Below are positions 23,494 through 38,321 of a DNA stretch of 64,000 nucleotides, one piece after another. The first letter of the stretch is position 1. Every line of letters starts with the position of its first letter. The position numbers and the translations under genes were made by a program. Below the pieces are notes generated by a model. It ran no database searches and was not told where the DNA came from. It worked only from the letters and a program-made list of their open reading frames with translations. Source of the DNA: Haematococcus lacustris (taxonomy: Eukaryota > Chlorophyta > Chlorophyceae > Chlamydomonadales > Haematococcaceae); contig JASKMD010000019.1 of NCBI GenBank assembly GCA_030144725.1, positions 6,999,841-7,063,840 on the forward strand, read 5' to 3'.

Positions 23494-24455
23494 CGCCCCG
23501 CCCCGCCCCGCCCCGCCCCGCCCCGCCCCGCCCCGCCCCGCCCCCGCCGCCCCGCCCCCGCCCCGCCCCGCCCCGCCCCGCCCCCGCCCCGCCCCGCCCC
23601 GCCCCGCCCCGCCCCGCCCCGCCCCGCCCCGCCCCGCCCCCGCCCCGCCGCCCGCCCCGCCCCCGCCCCGCCCCGCCCCGCCCCGCCCCGCCCCGCCCCG
23701 CCCCGCCCCGCCCCGCCCCCGCCCCGCCCCGCCCCGCCCCGCCCCGCCCCGCCCCGCCCCGCCCCGCCCCGCCCCGCCCCGCCCCGCCCCGCCCCGCCCC
23801 GCCCCGCCCCGCCCCGCCCCGCCCCCGCCCCGCCCCGCCCCGCCCCGCCCCGCCCCGCCCCCGCCCCGCCCCGCCCCGCCCCGCCCCCGCCCCGCCCCGC
23901 CCCGCCCCGCCCCGCCCCGCCCCCGCCCCGCCCCGCCCCGCCCCGCCCCGCCCCGCCCCGCCCCGCCCCGCCCCGCCCCGCCCCGCCCCGCCCCGCCCCG
24001 CCCCGCCCCGCCCCGCCCCGCCCCGCCCCGCCCCGCCCCGCCCCGCCCCGCCCCGCCCCGCCCCGCCCCGCCCCGCCCCGCCCCGCCCCGCCCCGCCCCG
24101 CCCCGCCCCGCCCCGCCCCGCCCCGCCCCGCCCCGCCCCGCCCCGCCCCGCCCCGCCCCGCCCCGCCCCGCCCCGCCCCGCCCCGCCCCGCCCCGCCCCG
24201 CCCCGCCCCGCCCCGCCCCGCCCCGCCCCGCCCCGCCCCGCCCCGCCCCGCCCCGCCCCGCCCCGCCCCGCCCCGCCCCGCCCCGCCCCGCCCCGCCCCG
24301 CCCCGCCCCGCCCCGCCCCGCCCCGCCCCGCCCCGCCCCGCCCCGCCCCGCCCCGCCCCGCCCCGCCCCGCCCCGCCCCGCCCCGCCCCGCCCCGCCCCG
24401 CCCCGCCCCGCCCCGCCCCGCCCCGCCCCGCCCCGCCCCGCCCCGCCCCGCCCCC
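23494..24455. repeat. (CCCCG)n array, about 0.96 kb, upstream of the phosphate transporter
   Basis: About 190 pentanucleotide units with scattered CCCCCG hexamer variants, mainly in the first 450 bases; the right half is nearly perfect. It begins about 740 bases upstream of the transporter ATG. The Ala-Pro-Arg and Gly-Ala-Arg frames across it are not genes. Confidence 0.97.
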
Positions 24456-25213
24456 AGGAGGATAGGGGTACAGGATGGCCTGATCATCTTTACCCACTCT
24501 CACTCCTCGTCACTTATGCACCTCATTTAGTGCTTTGGTTACTGCTGACTATGCTGCAGCGTTGGCCATGGGCAGTTGGGAGTGGCTTAGTGCCGTAATG
24601 ACATGACAAATCAAGGTGACGTTTGTCTTCATGCCCAAGTTGGTAATAGGTAGGGGTCAAGCGCCCATACCAGGCTTTCGATGATAATGGTGAAAAGCCA
24701 TCATCATCTTGCGTCGGCATGGTCTTAAACCAATATTTTCGATGCACCGCTTGCAAGACGACATCTTGAGGAAATGTTGCATGAAAATCACCAACTCCCT
24801 ATCGAGTCCTCTCCAATCATTCAGCCTGCTTCCTGAACTTCGACCTCTTGCCTCACATCACTACATGGGCGTAGGCGCGTCCACGAGGCGCAGTGTGGCA
24901 CGTCGTAAAAATCAGGCAGCTGGCTGCTGCGCATATCTCAAGACGAGGCAAATTTGAAAAGCCCCATGTTGGTAACCAATATTTTGAACACATTTGTCCA
25001 TGTCCTGCATGGACAAGCCAGGTGCGAGACTGGCATCACGACACGACACAACCTACAAAACAACGTAAAGTGCGATACACCAACGACATCTGTGTGCCCT
25101 TGAAATGTCTGCATGCCTGCATGTCTTCGGTCATCAAAATGAATGCCAGCAAGCATGGCTGACTGCCCAGGACCTGATGCACGCCCTTTTATGATAGCAT
25201 TTGAGGTCAAAGG
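24456..25213. other. Intergenic, no recognised gene
   Basis: Apart from the repeat-Y end at its left border I see nothing supported. It separates the transporter's upstream repeat from the GNAT 3' end. Confidence 0.35.
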
Positions 25214-25250
25214 GGCTGTGTGGCGCATGCATACCATGCGCCACACAGCC
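25214..25250. repeat. Perfect 16-bp inverted repeat (hairpin) downstream of the GNAT stop codon
   Basis: The arm GGCTGTGTGGCGCATG (25214-25229) and its exact complement (25235-25250) are separated by five bases. It lies 65-101 bases past the GNAT stop on the minus strand, probably in the 3' UTR. It could be an RNA stem or the trace of a small mobile element. Confidence 0.75.
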
Positions 25251-25314
25251 TAAACTGTGGCGGGTTCAACGCTGAACGCGCAGGGGGAGGTGACAGACCC
25301 GGGTGTTGCTGGGG

Positions 25315-27981
<2,667 letters not shown>

Positions 27982-28369
27982 ACATACATCTTCACATCTT
28001 TACACATCTTTACTTCCTGACCCATCTTCACTCACTGCTATGCCCAGAAGCACCAGCAGCAGCACAATCATCATCATCATCATCAGTAGTAGTAGTAGCA
28101 GAGAGCACGGTGGGCCCTAGGCACTGCGTGAAAACATGGTACGAGAACAGGCTTGCATGTAATCGTGCTAAATTTGAGACAGGTTGTGCGGCGTGCTGCG
28201 TCACCTGGGGCTGCATATACTTCACTTTGGTGCACGCAGTAACTGTGCACAAACTTGTGTGAATTCCATGCATCCGAGTTTTTTGCGTTTCGTGGCCACC
28301 CGTTTTACCTCAACTCATTCCAAGCCCCGTTCCACACAGCTGTAGGCCCACCCGCCCACAAGCTGCGAT
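27982..28369. promoter_or_regulatory. Shared divergent upstream region of the GNAT and RH3-like genes
   Basis: Fewer than 400 bases separate the tentative GNAT start (27981, minus) from the helicase start (28370, plus). It contains ATC and AGT trinucleotide runs (28066-28100) but no recognisable TATA box. Both flanking products are plastid-type, so a shared bidirectional promoter is plausible; this is inference. Confidence 0.4.
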
Positions 28370-31300
28370 ATGCAGAGCAAAATGATGGCGTCCGTGCAGG
28401 GTTCCTTGGCGGCTTGCTGCCCACAGTCTCTCCCTTTGCGACCAACAGTTCCAATTCGGAGCCTGTATAGCTTGCAGTCCGTTTGTGGCCCTTCTGCCCA
28501 TCTCTGCAACCGAGGCCTAATTCTTGCACGGGCAGTGGTGAGCGTCAACGTCCGAAGCCTCCTTTGCTTGTAGAGTCTGGAAAGCGATACAAAAGGTCGC
28601 CAGCCTACACCATACTTGTGACGGCTGTTTGCTGCAGGCTGAAGCGCCTTCTGCTCCTTCCGCCTCGTTCGCCTCTATCATGGACGACGAGGACGACGAG
28701 GACGAGCAGGAGGTTATTGAGGTGGACGCAGGCCAGGCTGATGAGAGCCTTTTGGTGCGTGTAGTCATGCAAGCCTGGCAGAAACGTGCCTGCAAGTGCT
28801 GTCTTGCTTGTGTTGTTGCTACTGACACTGCTTCAACGGCATGTGCAGGTTGAGAACCTGGGCTTGAGTCCTGAGACTGTTGCTGCGGTGAAAAAGCGTG
28901 GCATCAACTCCCTCTTCTCCATCCAGAAAGCTGTGTTTGCGCCCGCCATGGAGGGTCGTGATATGATTGGCCGTGCCAAGACAGGCAGTGGCAAAACCCT
29001 TGCTTTTGCACTTCCAGTGGTCGAAGGGTGCATTAAGGTAAGCTGTGATTTAAGCCTTGTCCTCTTTGGCTATCAATAGGCTCACCTTGAGCACTTATGA
29101 ATGGTGAGGCATGTGCAACCATCACCTGCGCAGTGCACGTCACACCAGCTAACCCTAGGGCTGTAACACTCTGGTTGACCGGCATGCAGGAGAACAAGGT
29201 GACCAGGCCAGCTCGTGGTCGCTCACCCCGAGCCCTGGTGATGGCACCCACGCGCGAGCTGGCCAACCAGGTGGCCCGCGAGTTTGAGACGGTGTGCCCC
29301 TCCCTGTCTGTTGCCCCAGTGTATGGCGGCGTGTCCATTGGGGGCCAGATGCGGGAACTGGAGCGAGGGGTGGATGTGGTGGTGGGCACACCTGGACGTA
29401 TCATTGACCTCATCGAGCGTGGAGCGCTGAAGCTGGATAGCGTGCGGTACGCCATTCTGGATGAGGCAGACCAAATGCTTGACATGGGGTTTGAAGAGGA
29501 CATGGAGAAGATCCTGAGCTATGTGCCTGTGGAGCGGCAGACGCTGCTGTTCAGCGCTACCATGCCGAAATGGGTCAGCAAAATCGCACGCCGGTTCCAA
29601 AAGAACCCACTGCTGGTGGATCTTGTGGGAGAGGAGAACACAGGCCGCCTCGCCGACACCATCCGGCTGCTGGTCATGCAGGCAAGGCTGCAGGGCTGTA
29701 GGGGCTGGTTCTCCAGGGATGTGATCAAGGGGTGAGTTGGTGTGCTAGGGCTGGATGGGTTATCAAAGCAGACTGTACATGATGCTTCAATGGGTGTGTA
29801 TGTGTGTGCATGTGCGCAGGTGGAAAGTGCACAGAAGGTCAATGCTACCATTGATGCCATGAACCTACACGCAGCGGGTGGGAAGACCATCGTCTTTGTG
29901 AACACCAAGGTCAGTACAGCAAGCATGTCAGACACATTAGTGTTGTAGTCATGCAGCGCGTTTGTCTCTACAAGCTATGTTGTTCTTGGATTTTGACCCT
30001 CACATGTGTACTTTTGACAGCCTGAAACCGGCTGCTGCCTTCATACATGTGCCACTGACCAGTCCTCCAATCGCTGTGGCCTTTGCAGGTCATGGCGGAC
30101 CAGTTGATGGATTCAGTGTCCCAGACCCACCCCTGCGCCGCCCTGCACGGTGACATCACCCAGGCCTTGCGTGAGCGCTCTCTGCAGCAGTTTAGGGATG
30201 GCAAGTTCTCTGTGCTGGTGGCCACGGATGTGGCTGCTCGCGGCCTGGACATTCCTTCGGTCGACCTTGTGGTGCACTACGATGTGCCCCAGGTGGGTGG
30301 CATTAAGGAGTCGATGAGGAGTAGTCGAGAAAGGTGATCAGTGTGGGAGGAGATAAGGCAGGGAGGGGCAGGAGACTGTTATGCTCTATCATGGCTGAGC
30401 ACTTTCCTCTCCACACTTTGTCCTTTTCATGCGCAGGATGCTGAGGCCTTCCTGCACCGCTCCGGCCGCACTGGGCGTGCTGGCAAGACTGGCACCACTG
30501 TGCTGCTGTTCACTGAGCGTGAGGTGCGCCTTGGTGCCTAGTCAGATCAGATTGCATTTCCCACAAACACCCCTGCTTGATAGTGCTAGGTGCCAGGCCC
30601 TGCTCCTCCTGTCGCCTTGTTTCTTAACCTCCATGTGCATCATGCTACGTGTGTGTTGTCCTGGCCCGCCAGATCCGCTCTGTCGGGCAGATCTTGGCCA
30701 CCACCAAGACAAAGAATGCTGAACTGATGGGTGCCCCAGAGCCCCAGGAGGTTCTCACCCGAGCGGCGCGCTCCGTGCTCAACCAGCTGGACAAGGTGTG
30801 ATGGGAGCAGCGAGTGGGATGATTGGCTAGGCTGCTTGCTTGACTGCTCGCTGTCCCTCATTTAGCTGACCCTAACATGCTTACCTACCATTTGCACCCT
30901 ACCCGTGCCCTGTTTGTCTACCTCTTCATATTGTTCATGTGTGCCTTTGTAAGCTGCATAGCACTTTGGACACTGTGGCATTGCAGGTGGACCCCTCCAT
31001 CATCAACTTCTTCGTGCCTGCTGCTGAAAAGCTGCTGGGCAGTGAACAGCCCAGCCGTGTGCTGGCCGCCGCCCTGGCAGCCCTGGGTGGCTTCCGCCGA
31101 GCACCACAGCCTCGCAGCCTGCTGACTTACGAGGAGGGCTTCGTTACGCTGCGCCTCATGGGCCCGCCAGGTGGGCTGGACATCAGGCTGCATCCATAAG
31201 GCAAAGGGCACTTCTTGTTCAGCCAGCAAGCAGCATACTGAGTATCAACTTACTCTGCCCCATGCATCAGCCCCAGACTCAGTACAGGATATGTTTATGC

Positions 31301-32484
31301 AGTGGTCACATGGTATGACTGTCCATTGAGTTGATTTGGTAATCACAGCCTCATGTGCACATGATTGACATGAAGTCTATTCAGGGAAGAGAACTTGTAG
31401 GTTTCTAACTGTTTTTGTTCTGTGCCAGTACATGCCCAGGTATGTGTTTTACATGTATTGGAGGTCATGTCTGGCTGCTGTGGTTATGTGCACAGGCACC
31501 ATTGATGGCTTCTCCTCCCTGACAAAGGTGATGCGAGCGCTGGTGTCCAAAGCCAGGCTGGGCAGGGACCTGGACCAGTACGCATTTGGCAAAATCAAGT
31601 TGGTAAGGGCAAGCTGCTGTGACCTGCAGCTGAAGCAGAATATGTCCAAGCTTAGGAAGTGTACGCATGCCTGTTTTGCCTATGGTCATGTTTATCCGGC
31701 TGTTTGAAGATGTAGATTGTGGTGAACAGGTACCATAGCTACTGCTGTTAAGCTGTTGGTAAGCCTGGCTGTTCCTCCCTGCCCCAGGTGGAGGACAGAG
31801 CCTCTGGGCTGGCTGGCGCTGCCTTTGACCTGCCTGCTGAGGACGGAGCAATGGTGATGGACAGCCCAGTGGTGCAGGCTGTGGCCAACAAAGCTGGGTA
31901 CCTGCTGGACAGGCCTAAGTCACTGCCCCTGGATGTCAGTGAGATGATGTCATCAGGGGAGCGAGGTGGTCGCTTTGGGCGGCAAGGCGGGCGCAGTGGC
32001 GGGTGAGTGTGGCTACAGAAGGCCTCAACCTCCTTGCCTAGCATGCGCAGGCTTGATTTGTGACACTTTGCATGCCATGTAACCCTCAGTCGCGGTATGT
32101 CCTGTTCCCGCACCTGTTATGTTGTCATGGTTGTCAGTGACACAGTGTCCTTCATCTTGCTGTGCTTTGCTGTTCCGCCTGTGCAGGGATCGTGGCAGGG
32201 ACCGTGGCTTTAGCCGCGACCGCGGTGGTGGTGGTGGCTATGGCAATGGCAGCTCTGCACGTGGCTATGGCTCGCGAGGAGGCTCCGGCTTCAGCCAGGG
32301 GGGGGGCCAGCGAAGCAGCAGCCTCCGCTCAAATTCCAGTGGGGGTGGCAGGGGAGCGCGCGCGAGCGATGACTTCTATGATGCCTCCAGCAGCAGTGAC
32401 TCCTACTTCGACTTTGACTCTGGGGCCAAGGGCCGGGGCCGATCATCCAAAAGGGCTGGGTTTGATGCAGGTAGTTCATGGTAA
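28370..32484 (+). CDS. Plastid DEAD-box RNA helicase, RH3-like, with GUCT and RGG-rich tail
   Basis: ATP-dependent RNA helicase. The plant RH3 group acts in chloroplast group II intron splicing and 50S ribosome assembly. Twelve exons join in phase to 757 aa: 28370-28537, 28638-28754, 28849-29037, 29190-29681 (GC donor), 29820-29909, 30089-30292, 30437-30523, 30673-30795, 30987-31170, 31496-31602, 31788-32002, 32187-32484. Residues 1-55 look like a transit peptide, followed by an acidic linker. Motifs: AKTGSGKT (138-145), APTRELA, GTPGR, DEAD (249-252), [29 protein letters not shown] (427-436). The C-terminus has a GUCT-like region ([42 protein letters not shown]) and a Gly/Arg/Ser tail ([14 protein letters not shown]). 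The zinc knuckle seen in some land-plant RH3 proteins is absent. Alternative starts are the ATG codons at 28382 and 28385. Confidence 0.9.
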
Positions 32485-33299
32485 GGGCCAGCAGCTAAGG
32501 TAGAGTGAACCAGGGGGAAGGAGGGGAGCCCAGACGCTCACAATAGTAGTGGCGAACAGGATGTCCAACGGTCAGACACCGTTTCCTGTAGTTTGCTGGC
32601 ATGCAGCACTCCGGGGTAATGTATAGCCATTGCCCTGACCAATGGTCCAAGAGAGCGGTATGTTCGTCACTTGGGCTGGTTTGCGCTGGGGGTGGGATAG
32701 AAGAGGCAAAGCAAGCAACAGCTGCTGCCTGAGGTAATGAGGCAGAGCAACCTTGCTGGATGGCAGGGACTGCATGGCATGTGGAACAGACAGCCGGTTA
32801 GGAGGTATCATCATTTGTGGCATTATCATCTGGTTTGGTATGAAGTAGGTGCTGCCCGCAAGGGCTGTGCCTGACAACTCAACATGTGTTGGTTGAGCTG
32901 GTGTGGTAACATGATTGTGATGCACATGAGGGAGGTGCTGGTGTGAATAGTCACGGTTCCGCTCTCTTTCTGGTTTTGCCCCCCCCCATGGCCAGGCTTA
33001 GAGAATTATAGGTGGTTGGACCAGGAAATTCACTTGAGCCTCAACTTCCAATGCAATGCGGAGGGTGTGCAGTGCTTTCTGGAGGTTAAACCACCTGCCA
33101 CTGTTTGCCCTGGGCGTGTGGAAGTAGCAGAGCTCCACGCTGGAGATCTACCGCGTCAATCTATAGCTGTGTGAAGTCTCCAAACATTCCTGGCCCAGGC
33201 CCGCAGACTGGGTACTCCCAGAAGGCCAGGTCATTCAGCGGCTGGTGCGCCCAGCTTGAAGCCTGCGGTATGCTAAGTATATGCTAACTGCAATGGTAC
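32485..33299. other. Intergenic, 3' of the RH3-like gene
   Basis: It contains the presumed helicase 3' UTR. A minus-strand open frame (32572-32925) has no features I recognise, so I do not call it. Confidence 0.35.
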
Positions 33300-33555
33300 C
33301 ATGAGGTGCCGCCCAACCCCCCTTCCCATGCCCAGGACCCCCCTCCACCTTCCCCAGCCCAATGCCCAGGCCCCACCTGGCCCAGTCCCACCACCCAAGG
33401 CTCCCCCATGGGGCAGGTGGCTGGACCGGGACACCAACGGGTGCATGAACCTCCAGCGTGTTGGGGAGAGCATGCAGCGCCCCCTGGAGCTGTGCAGCTA
33501 TGAGGGTTTGGAGGCTCTGCCCACCGTTGGCACAGAGTACCAGCAGGGCTACTAG
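33300..33555 (+). pseudogene. Fanzor/TnpB-like C-terminal fragment, divergent subfamily
   Basis: The plus strand reads GRWLDRDTNGCMNLQRVGES, then RPLELCSYEGLEALPTVG and a stop at 33553-33555. This is the RuvC-III neighbourhood of the family, but with NGC in place of NAA and a Pro-rich linker before it. The upstream half is missing, and its 3' flank is unlike the modules of copies A-C. Confidence 0.6.
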
Positions 33556-33689
33556 CGGGTCAATGACCGGCCGCCCAATGGTAGGCAGAGGTTGCACCGG
33601 GCTGCAGAGTATCGGCGGGGCATTGATGGCCGGGCCCGCAACAATGCATAGGTCCTAGTAGTTTAAACAGGCTGTTAGCCCTACAAAGC

Positions 33690-34290
33690 ATGAAGCTGAT
33701 GGTTTTGATGAGGTGCCCAGTGGTCTAGGGGGAAAGAATGCCACGGGGGTGGGGTTTGTAGTCATCAAGGGTGCGACCAAGGATGCCTCAACTTGATTGG
33801 AGTGGCTGACTCAGGCGCCCCCAACATGGGGTTGGTAATCTTCATGCACATACTCACTCAATACTGCACCGTTTTCGATAGCGTTTATCGCATTGGCAGC
33901 TGCGAATTATTGCGCATCTACTAGCGAGCGGCGCGTTAGCTCTTGCAAGTGAGGCCATGCCGGCGCAAGCGATCGCGGACACACCTCAGCTGCTCACAAC
34001 CGGTTGTTCTAGTGGTATGTAGCGGCATCAGTGATGGAGCTGCGCGTGCTATCGAGCCAGCAGTACAATCTCATTTCAGCCCGCCAGGCTTGCTCCACGA
34101 GGCTTTCATTGGTGCAGGCGGCGTCGGAAGACCGTCGTTGGGCAAGAAATAACGCGTCATTGCAGCGAGGTGCGATTGGATAGAGGTCTCTCTAGCCAGC
34201 CACACAGCGCATCTACTAGCGAGCCGCTGAGTGAGATTACCCGCAGTCAAACATATTGTTCCTTGTTGAATGAGTTTTGTTTGACTGGAG
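33690..34290 (-). repeat. Composite dispersed repeat, copy 1
   Basis: About 0.5 kb of this block (from GATGAGGTGCCCAGTGG to CAGCCACACAG near 34205) recurs at 40200-40776 with many shared long words, such as TTCGATAGCGTTTATCGC. It is bordered by inverted repeat X sequences (33690-33800 and 34225-34290). There is no coding frame, so it is probably a non-autonomous mobile element. Confidence 0.7.
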
Positions 34291-34471
34291 ATCTACCGGC
34301 TGTCCCTTTCAGGCTAGGGAGGGGTGGCACCAGGCTGGGCATCTATAGCAAGGTCCACACCATGGGCCTACAGCTAGTTGCCATATACTATGTGGCACTA
34401 TGTCAAACTAGAGACGTAAGAATCGAGGTGGATTAGACAAGTGATCACGAGAACCCACATGCATCAGACAA

Positions 34472-36662
34472 ATGATCATGGGTGAGGGGGCGAGGCGACC
34501 ATTGAAATCCACACCTTATTGCTTGTTGCTAGGTTCAGCTGGAAGGGTGCGTCACCCCGGACATGCGCTGGCTGCCTCTAGGATGCAACCCCCTGTCCAC
34601 TTGGAGACGCTGCGATTGCACAGATGTGGCCGCTTGGTTGAGATAAGCCGCGTCTGGGCCTCATCCAGGCGCAGGCAGCGCTGTCAAAGCAGCTTCGCGC
34701 CCACCGCCCCAGTAAAGGATATCAGCCAAATGCTCACGCTTGATAACATCCGCAGCTCACTTATCCGCCAGGAAGACACTATTATCTTCCAGCTCATTGA
34801 GCGCGCCCAGTTCGCAAGGAACGACGCGGTTTACACGCCTGACGCCGTGCCAGTGCCAGGTTAACTTCAATAGCGCGTAGGCCATAGCAAATGAGGCCGC
34901 AGGGGCTCAATCTTTGCATGTCACATGTGCATAGGCTTCAACCGCGACGGCAGGCGGTACAGCTTGCTGCAATACGTGCTACTAGAAACTGAGCAGCTTC
35001 ACGCCAAGCTGCGGCGATACACTAGCCCCGACGAGCACCCATTCTTCCCTGACAACCTTCCGCCCTTGGTGCTCCCCCCCATCTCGTACCCTGCAACTCT
35101 ACACCCCTGCTCCCATTCCATCAACCTTAACAGCGAGCTGATGCATGTATATCTCCAGGAGGTCCTGCCTGGTGGGTAGCTGGACAAGCAATGCACAGGC
35201 ACAGGGAAAGGGGGAGCTGTTCGAATGTGCTCAGCAGCATGCCAATCGTGGGCGAGAGGGAGGAGGGCAAGGAGTGCAGTATGGGAACTACTCATTGCAA
35301 TGCTTGCACAGCCACTCTGCTCGCAGCTTGTGCTTGGTTGCTTTATGACTGGCCGACGGCGTGCTGCTTGCTTTCAATACAAAGCCATAACTAATCACGT
35401 TGCTGGCTGGGTCCATGCACATGCAGGTATCACTCAGCCTGGGGATGACAATAACTATGGCAGCGCTGGAGTCCTGGATGTGTTGTGCCTCCAGGTGTGA
35501 TCCCTGGCTGCCAGCTCTACATGCTTGCTGCCAGAACAGCCAGGGCACTGCGCCAATGCTGGCTTCCAGGCCTGCTCCTTTCCAGCATCGCACTGTAGTT
35601 GAGGTTGCATGCTTCCATGCAGTGCTCATCCTGCAAGCATGCATTTGCATATGCAAGCATGTGGTGGCTGTGCTGCCTTGACCCCTGTGCTGTGGTGGGT
35701 CAGGGGTGCGCCTGCCCCTGGGCCCTGCTGCCAGGCCCTGTCCAAGCGCATACACTACGGCAAGTTTGTGGCAGAGGCCAAGTTTCAGGCCCAACCCCAG
35801 GAGTATGAGCGGCTGATCAGGGCGAGGGATGCCCAGGCCATCCTGCACTTGCTCACTGACAAAGCGGTGGAGCAGCGGGTGAGGCTCACAAGGAGAGCAG
35901 CCCCTTGCCCAGCCCCCTTCTCCTCCTCCTCCTCATCCTCCTTCTCTCCCTTGTCTTCATCCTCTATCCCCTCAACACCCACCATTGTAACCATCAGGGG
36001 CCATGTTGTGAGCTACAGCACCGCCAAACAAGCACTCCATTGTGGAACCTCTTTCTCGTCCTGCCTTGGCCGCAGGTCATAGAGCGGGTCAGGCTCAAAG
36101 CAGCCACGTTTGGCCAGGACATCGGTGCACCCTCCCAGCAGTCAGGCTCCAGCTCAGCCAGCAGCAGCGACAGCGGGAGCAATGGCGAGGGCAGCAGCGA
36201 CAGCAGTGACTCACACCTGCTCGGCCTGCCGCCACAGGGTGGGCCAAGCCAACTTGCCACCACCTCACTGCCTACTGCTCTCAAGGGTGAATGATGCTGC
36301 CAGGGTAGGTACCAAGGCGCTGCAGGGGCTTGGGGAGAACCGGGTGGGGCTTGGGCTGCCTGCTCAGCTAGTTGGCCGTGGTAGGTTAGCCAGGTGAGGT
36401 CCATGGACAGCATGCTCCATACACAGTCCTGCTCCCCCTGGCCATGCCATGCCTTGTCTTGCCTGTCCTGGCACCTTTACCCCTGCCTGCCTGCAAGCAG
36501 CACCTTACCACTGTCGCCTGCTCCTCAGGGTTGTCCAGCAAGGAGGCTGCGGGGCCCAGGCTCAAGGTGTCACCTGACGTGGTGGCTGCCCTATATGAGC
36601 GCTGGGTCATGCCCCTAACCAAGGAGGTGGAGGTGCAGTACCTGCTGGCCCGACTGGGCTGA
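34472..36662 (+). CDS. Chorismate mutase (eukaryotic AroQ type), plastid
   Basis: Converts chorismate to prephenate in Phe/Tyr synthesis. Exons 34472-34859, 34935-35171, 35427-35494, 35735-35878, 36076-36286 and 36529-36662 join in phase (393 aa if the first ATG is used). Family blocks: [112 protein letters not shown]. The first 85 residues or so are basic and Ser/Arg-rich, as expected of a transit peptide; the start is uncertain and the ATG at 34586 is an alternative. The odd feature is a Ser/Asp/Gly-rich insert of about 60 residues (36115-36290) between ATFGQDI and the C-terminal helix, where other members have a short loop. Confidence 0.9.
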
Positions 36663-37707
36663 GTTGGCATGCACACGCTTCTGCACACTGGCAGCAGCAG
36701 CTAGCAACCCCGGGCAGCAGGAGCCGCCACCCACCTGCACTCTTTCCATCCATCCATCAACACCCACACCCCCATCCCAACTAATAACACAAACAACAGC
36801 TCGTGGACCTTTTGCAATGATGTGCATTAACAAATGTTGGACGGCACCTAGGCAGCCCATTTGTTGATCAAACAGCCCGCTAGCCCACTGCTGCTCACCT
36901 TCCCACCACTAGCCTCTCACCCCAGCAGCCTTCCTGGTGCAAGCGGCAAGCTACTTGCAGCTTGGTGTGCCCATGGGCAAGCTGTGTTTGCTGACGCTAG
37001 ATGCCGCCTGTTATGTTAGCCCTAAAGGCGTCAGACAACAGCGAAAGGGTGTGGAAAGTACTGTCCTTAAGGTTCATGAGACGCACTGAGGCTAGGCGGC
37101 CAAAATATGGTCAACCATCACCTGGCGGGTGAATGGACCAAGGCTGCATCCAGGCAGAGCAGCCCATTCAGCCATGGCAAGGCTGGGCCAACCAACCGCA
37201 AGCACCACGTCAGCTGCGGACAAGGGCGCAAGTTGGAGAGATGACGGCCAAAGGCTATGAGGAGCAGGATGGGATGGAATGGAATAACGTCTACACCCTG
37301 ATTGATTGGGCGTGCCACCAACAGCCAGCCAGGAGCTTAACTGATGGTTCGTGGCATGCGCGTCACATGGGGCAGCATCACGCTGCAACGACGGCTGGTT
37401 CAATTACAAGGAGCCCGTTATAAGCTCAGCCTTCTCACGCTACTTTGCTAAAACACCCGACATGTCGGCTTCGAGCTACAATGTCAAAAGGTCATCAACT
37501 TTGCTCCACACGCCACATCATAAACTCATGTCGGCTGACACAGCTCAAATGCAGCACACAATGTTGTATCATACACTGATGTTGATGAATAGGAACGGGT
37601 AGTCTTGCATGCGCGTGCAGCCGAGGCTGATTCTGCATACAGGCAGAGCAGCCCTAGTAGCAGAGCTGCTCCACCCGACACGATTCTTATGCACAGATGC
37701 CACAGCA
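36663..37707. other. Intergenic; one short dispersed repeat
   Basis: No gene is recognised. The segment 37404-37461 (around TTACAAGGAGCCC and CTACTTTGCT) recurs at 40075-40130, so it is a small dispersed repeat. The right end is the LINE target site. Confidence 0.4.
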
Positions 37708-38187
37708 GGCTACCACATTTATAAAAGAATGGAATGTTTATGCCAACAATCCATTTTTCCATGTGATGATGGTTTACACCGCTTAAGCCGTCAGCCGTTA
37801 GGCTGCTAGGCCGCCCTCCCCCTCTAGGGGTTCGGGACTTTCTGTAACGCACTTCAAAGCAAGGTGCACAAACAAAGGTGCACATGGGCTCAACATGAAG
37901 TCATGCAAGTTCTCATTATTGTTCTGTAATGTCATGGCAAACTCCGGCTGCTCCCTGATGGAACTCGTGGCAGTGCACTCAAAGATGAAATGCATGGCGT
38001 CATCCACTACCCCCTCTGTGCATCTAGTGCATGTGCGATCAATGAAAGTTACCCCCTCAAACCGAGCCTTCTCCACCCCCAGACCGCTGTTGCCTAACCT
38101 GAACCTAGTCAAGCTCGTGCGAACTTCTGTAGATAGCTGGCTACCACATTTATAAAAGAATGGAATGTTTATGCCAACAATCCATTT
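37708..38187 (-). mobile_element. 5'-truncated LINE insertion with 49-bp target-site duplication
   Basis: The LINE body is 37757-38138 in minus orientation. It encodes the last part of the polyprotein: QLSTEVRTSLTRFRLGN, the knuckle CTRCTEGVVDDAMHFIFEC, and the ending LEGEGGLAA with a stop at 37798. It is flanked by two identical 49-base copies of the host sequence, 37708-37756 and 38139-38187 (beginning GGCTACCACATTTATAAAAG). The 3' tail on the minus strand is a short CAT-type repeat rather than poly-A. The body is the same family as 1-2022. Confidence 0.88.
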
Positions 38188-38321
38188 GAACTGGGTTTCA
38201 AACTTCAAAAGCTATTGACCCACTTGGAATACACTGCTGACCCACTTGCTCCACTTGACATTGCCCGCACATCATCAGCTTCTCCACCGCTTTACTTAAG
38301 CCTAACTGATAGCCTTTGAAA

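Noticed and set aside
23460..24503. 300-350-codon frames of Ala-Pro-Arg or Gly-Ala-Arg
   Set aside because: A CCCCG pentanucleotide array has no stop codon in these frames; the flanks have no gene features.
32572..32925. Minus-strand ORF downstream of the RH3-like gene
   Set aside because: It overlaps the likely helicase 3' UTR, has no family features and no good splice or start context.
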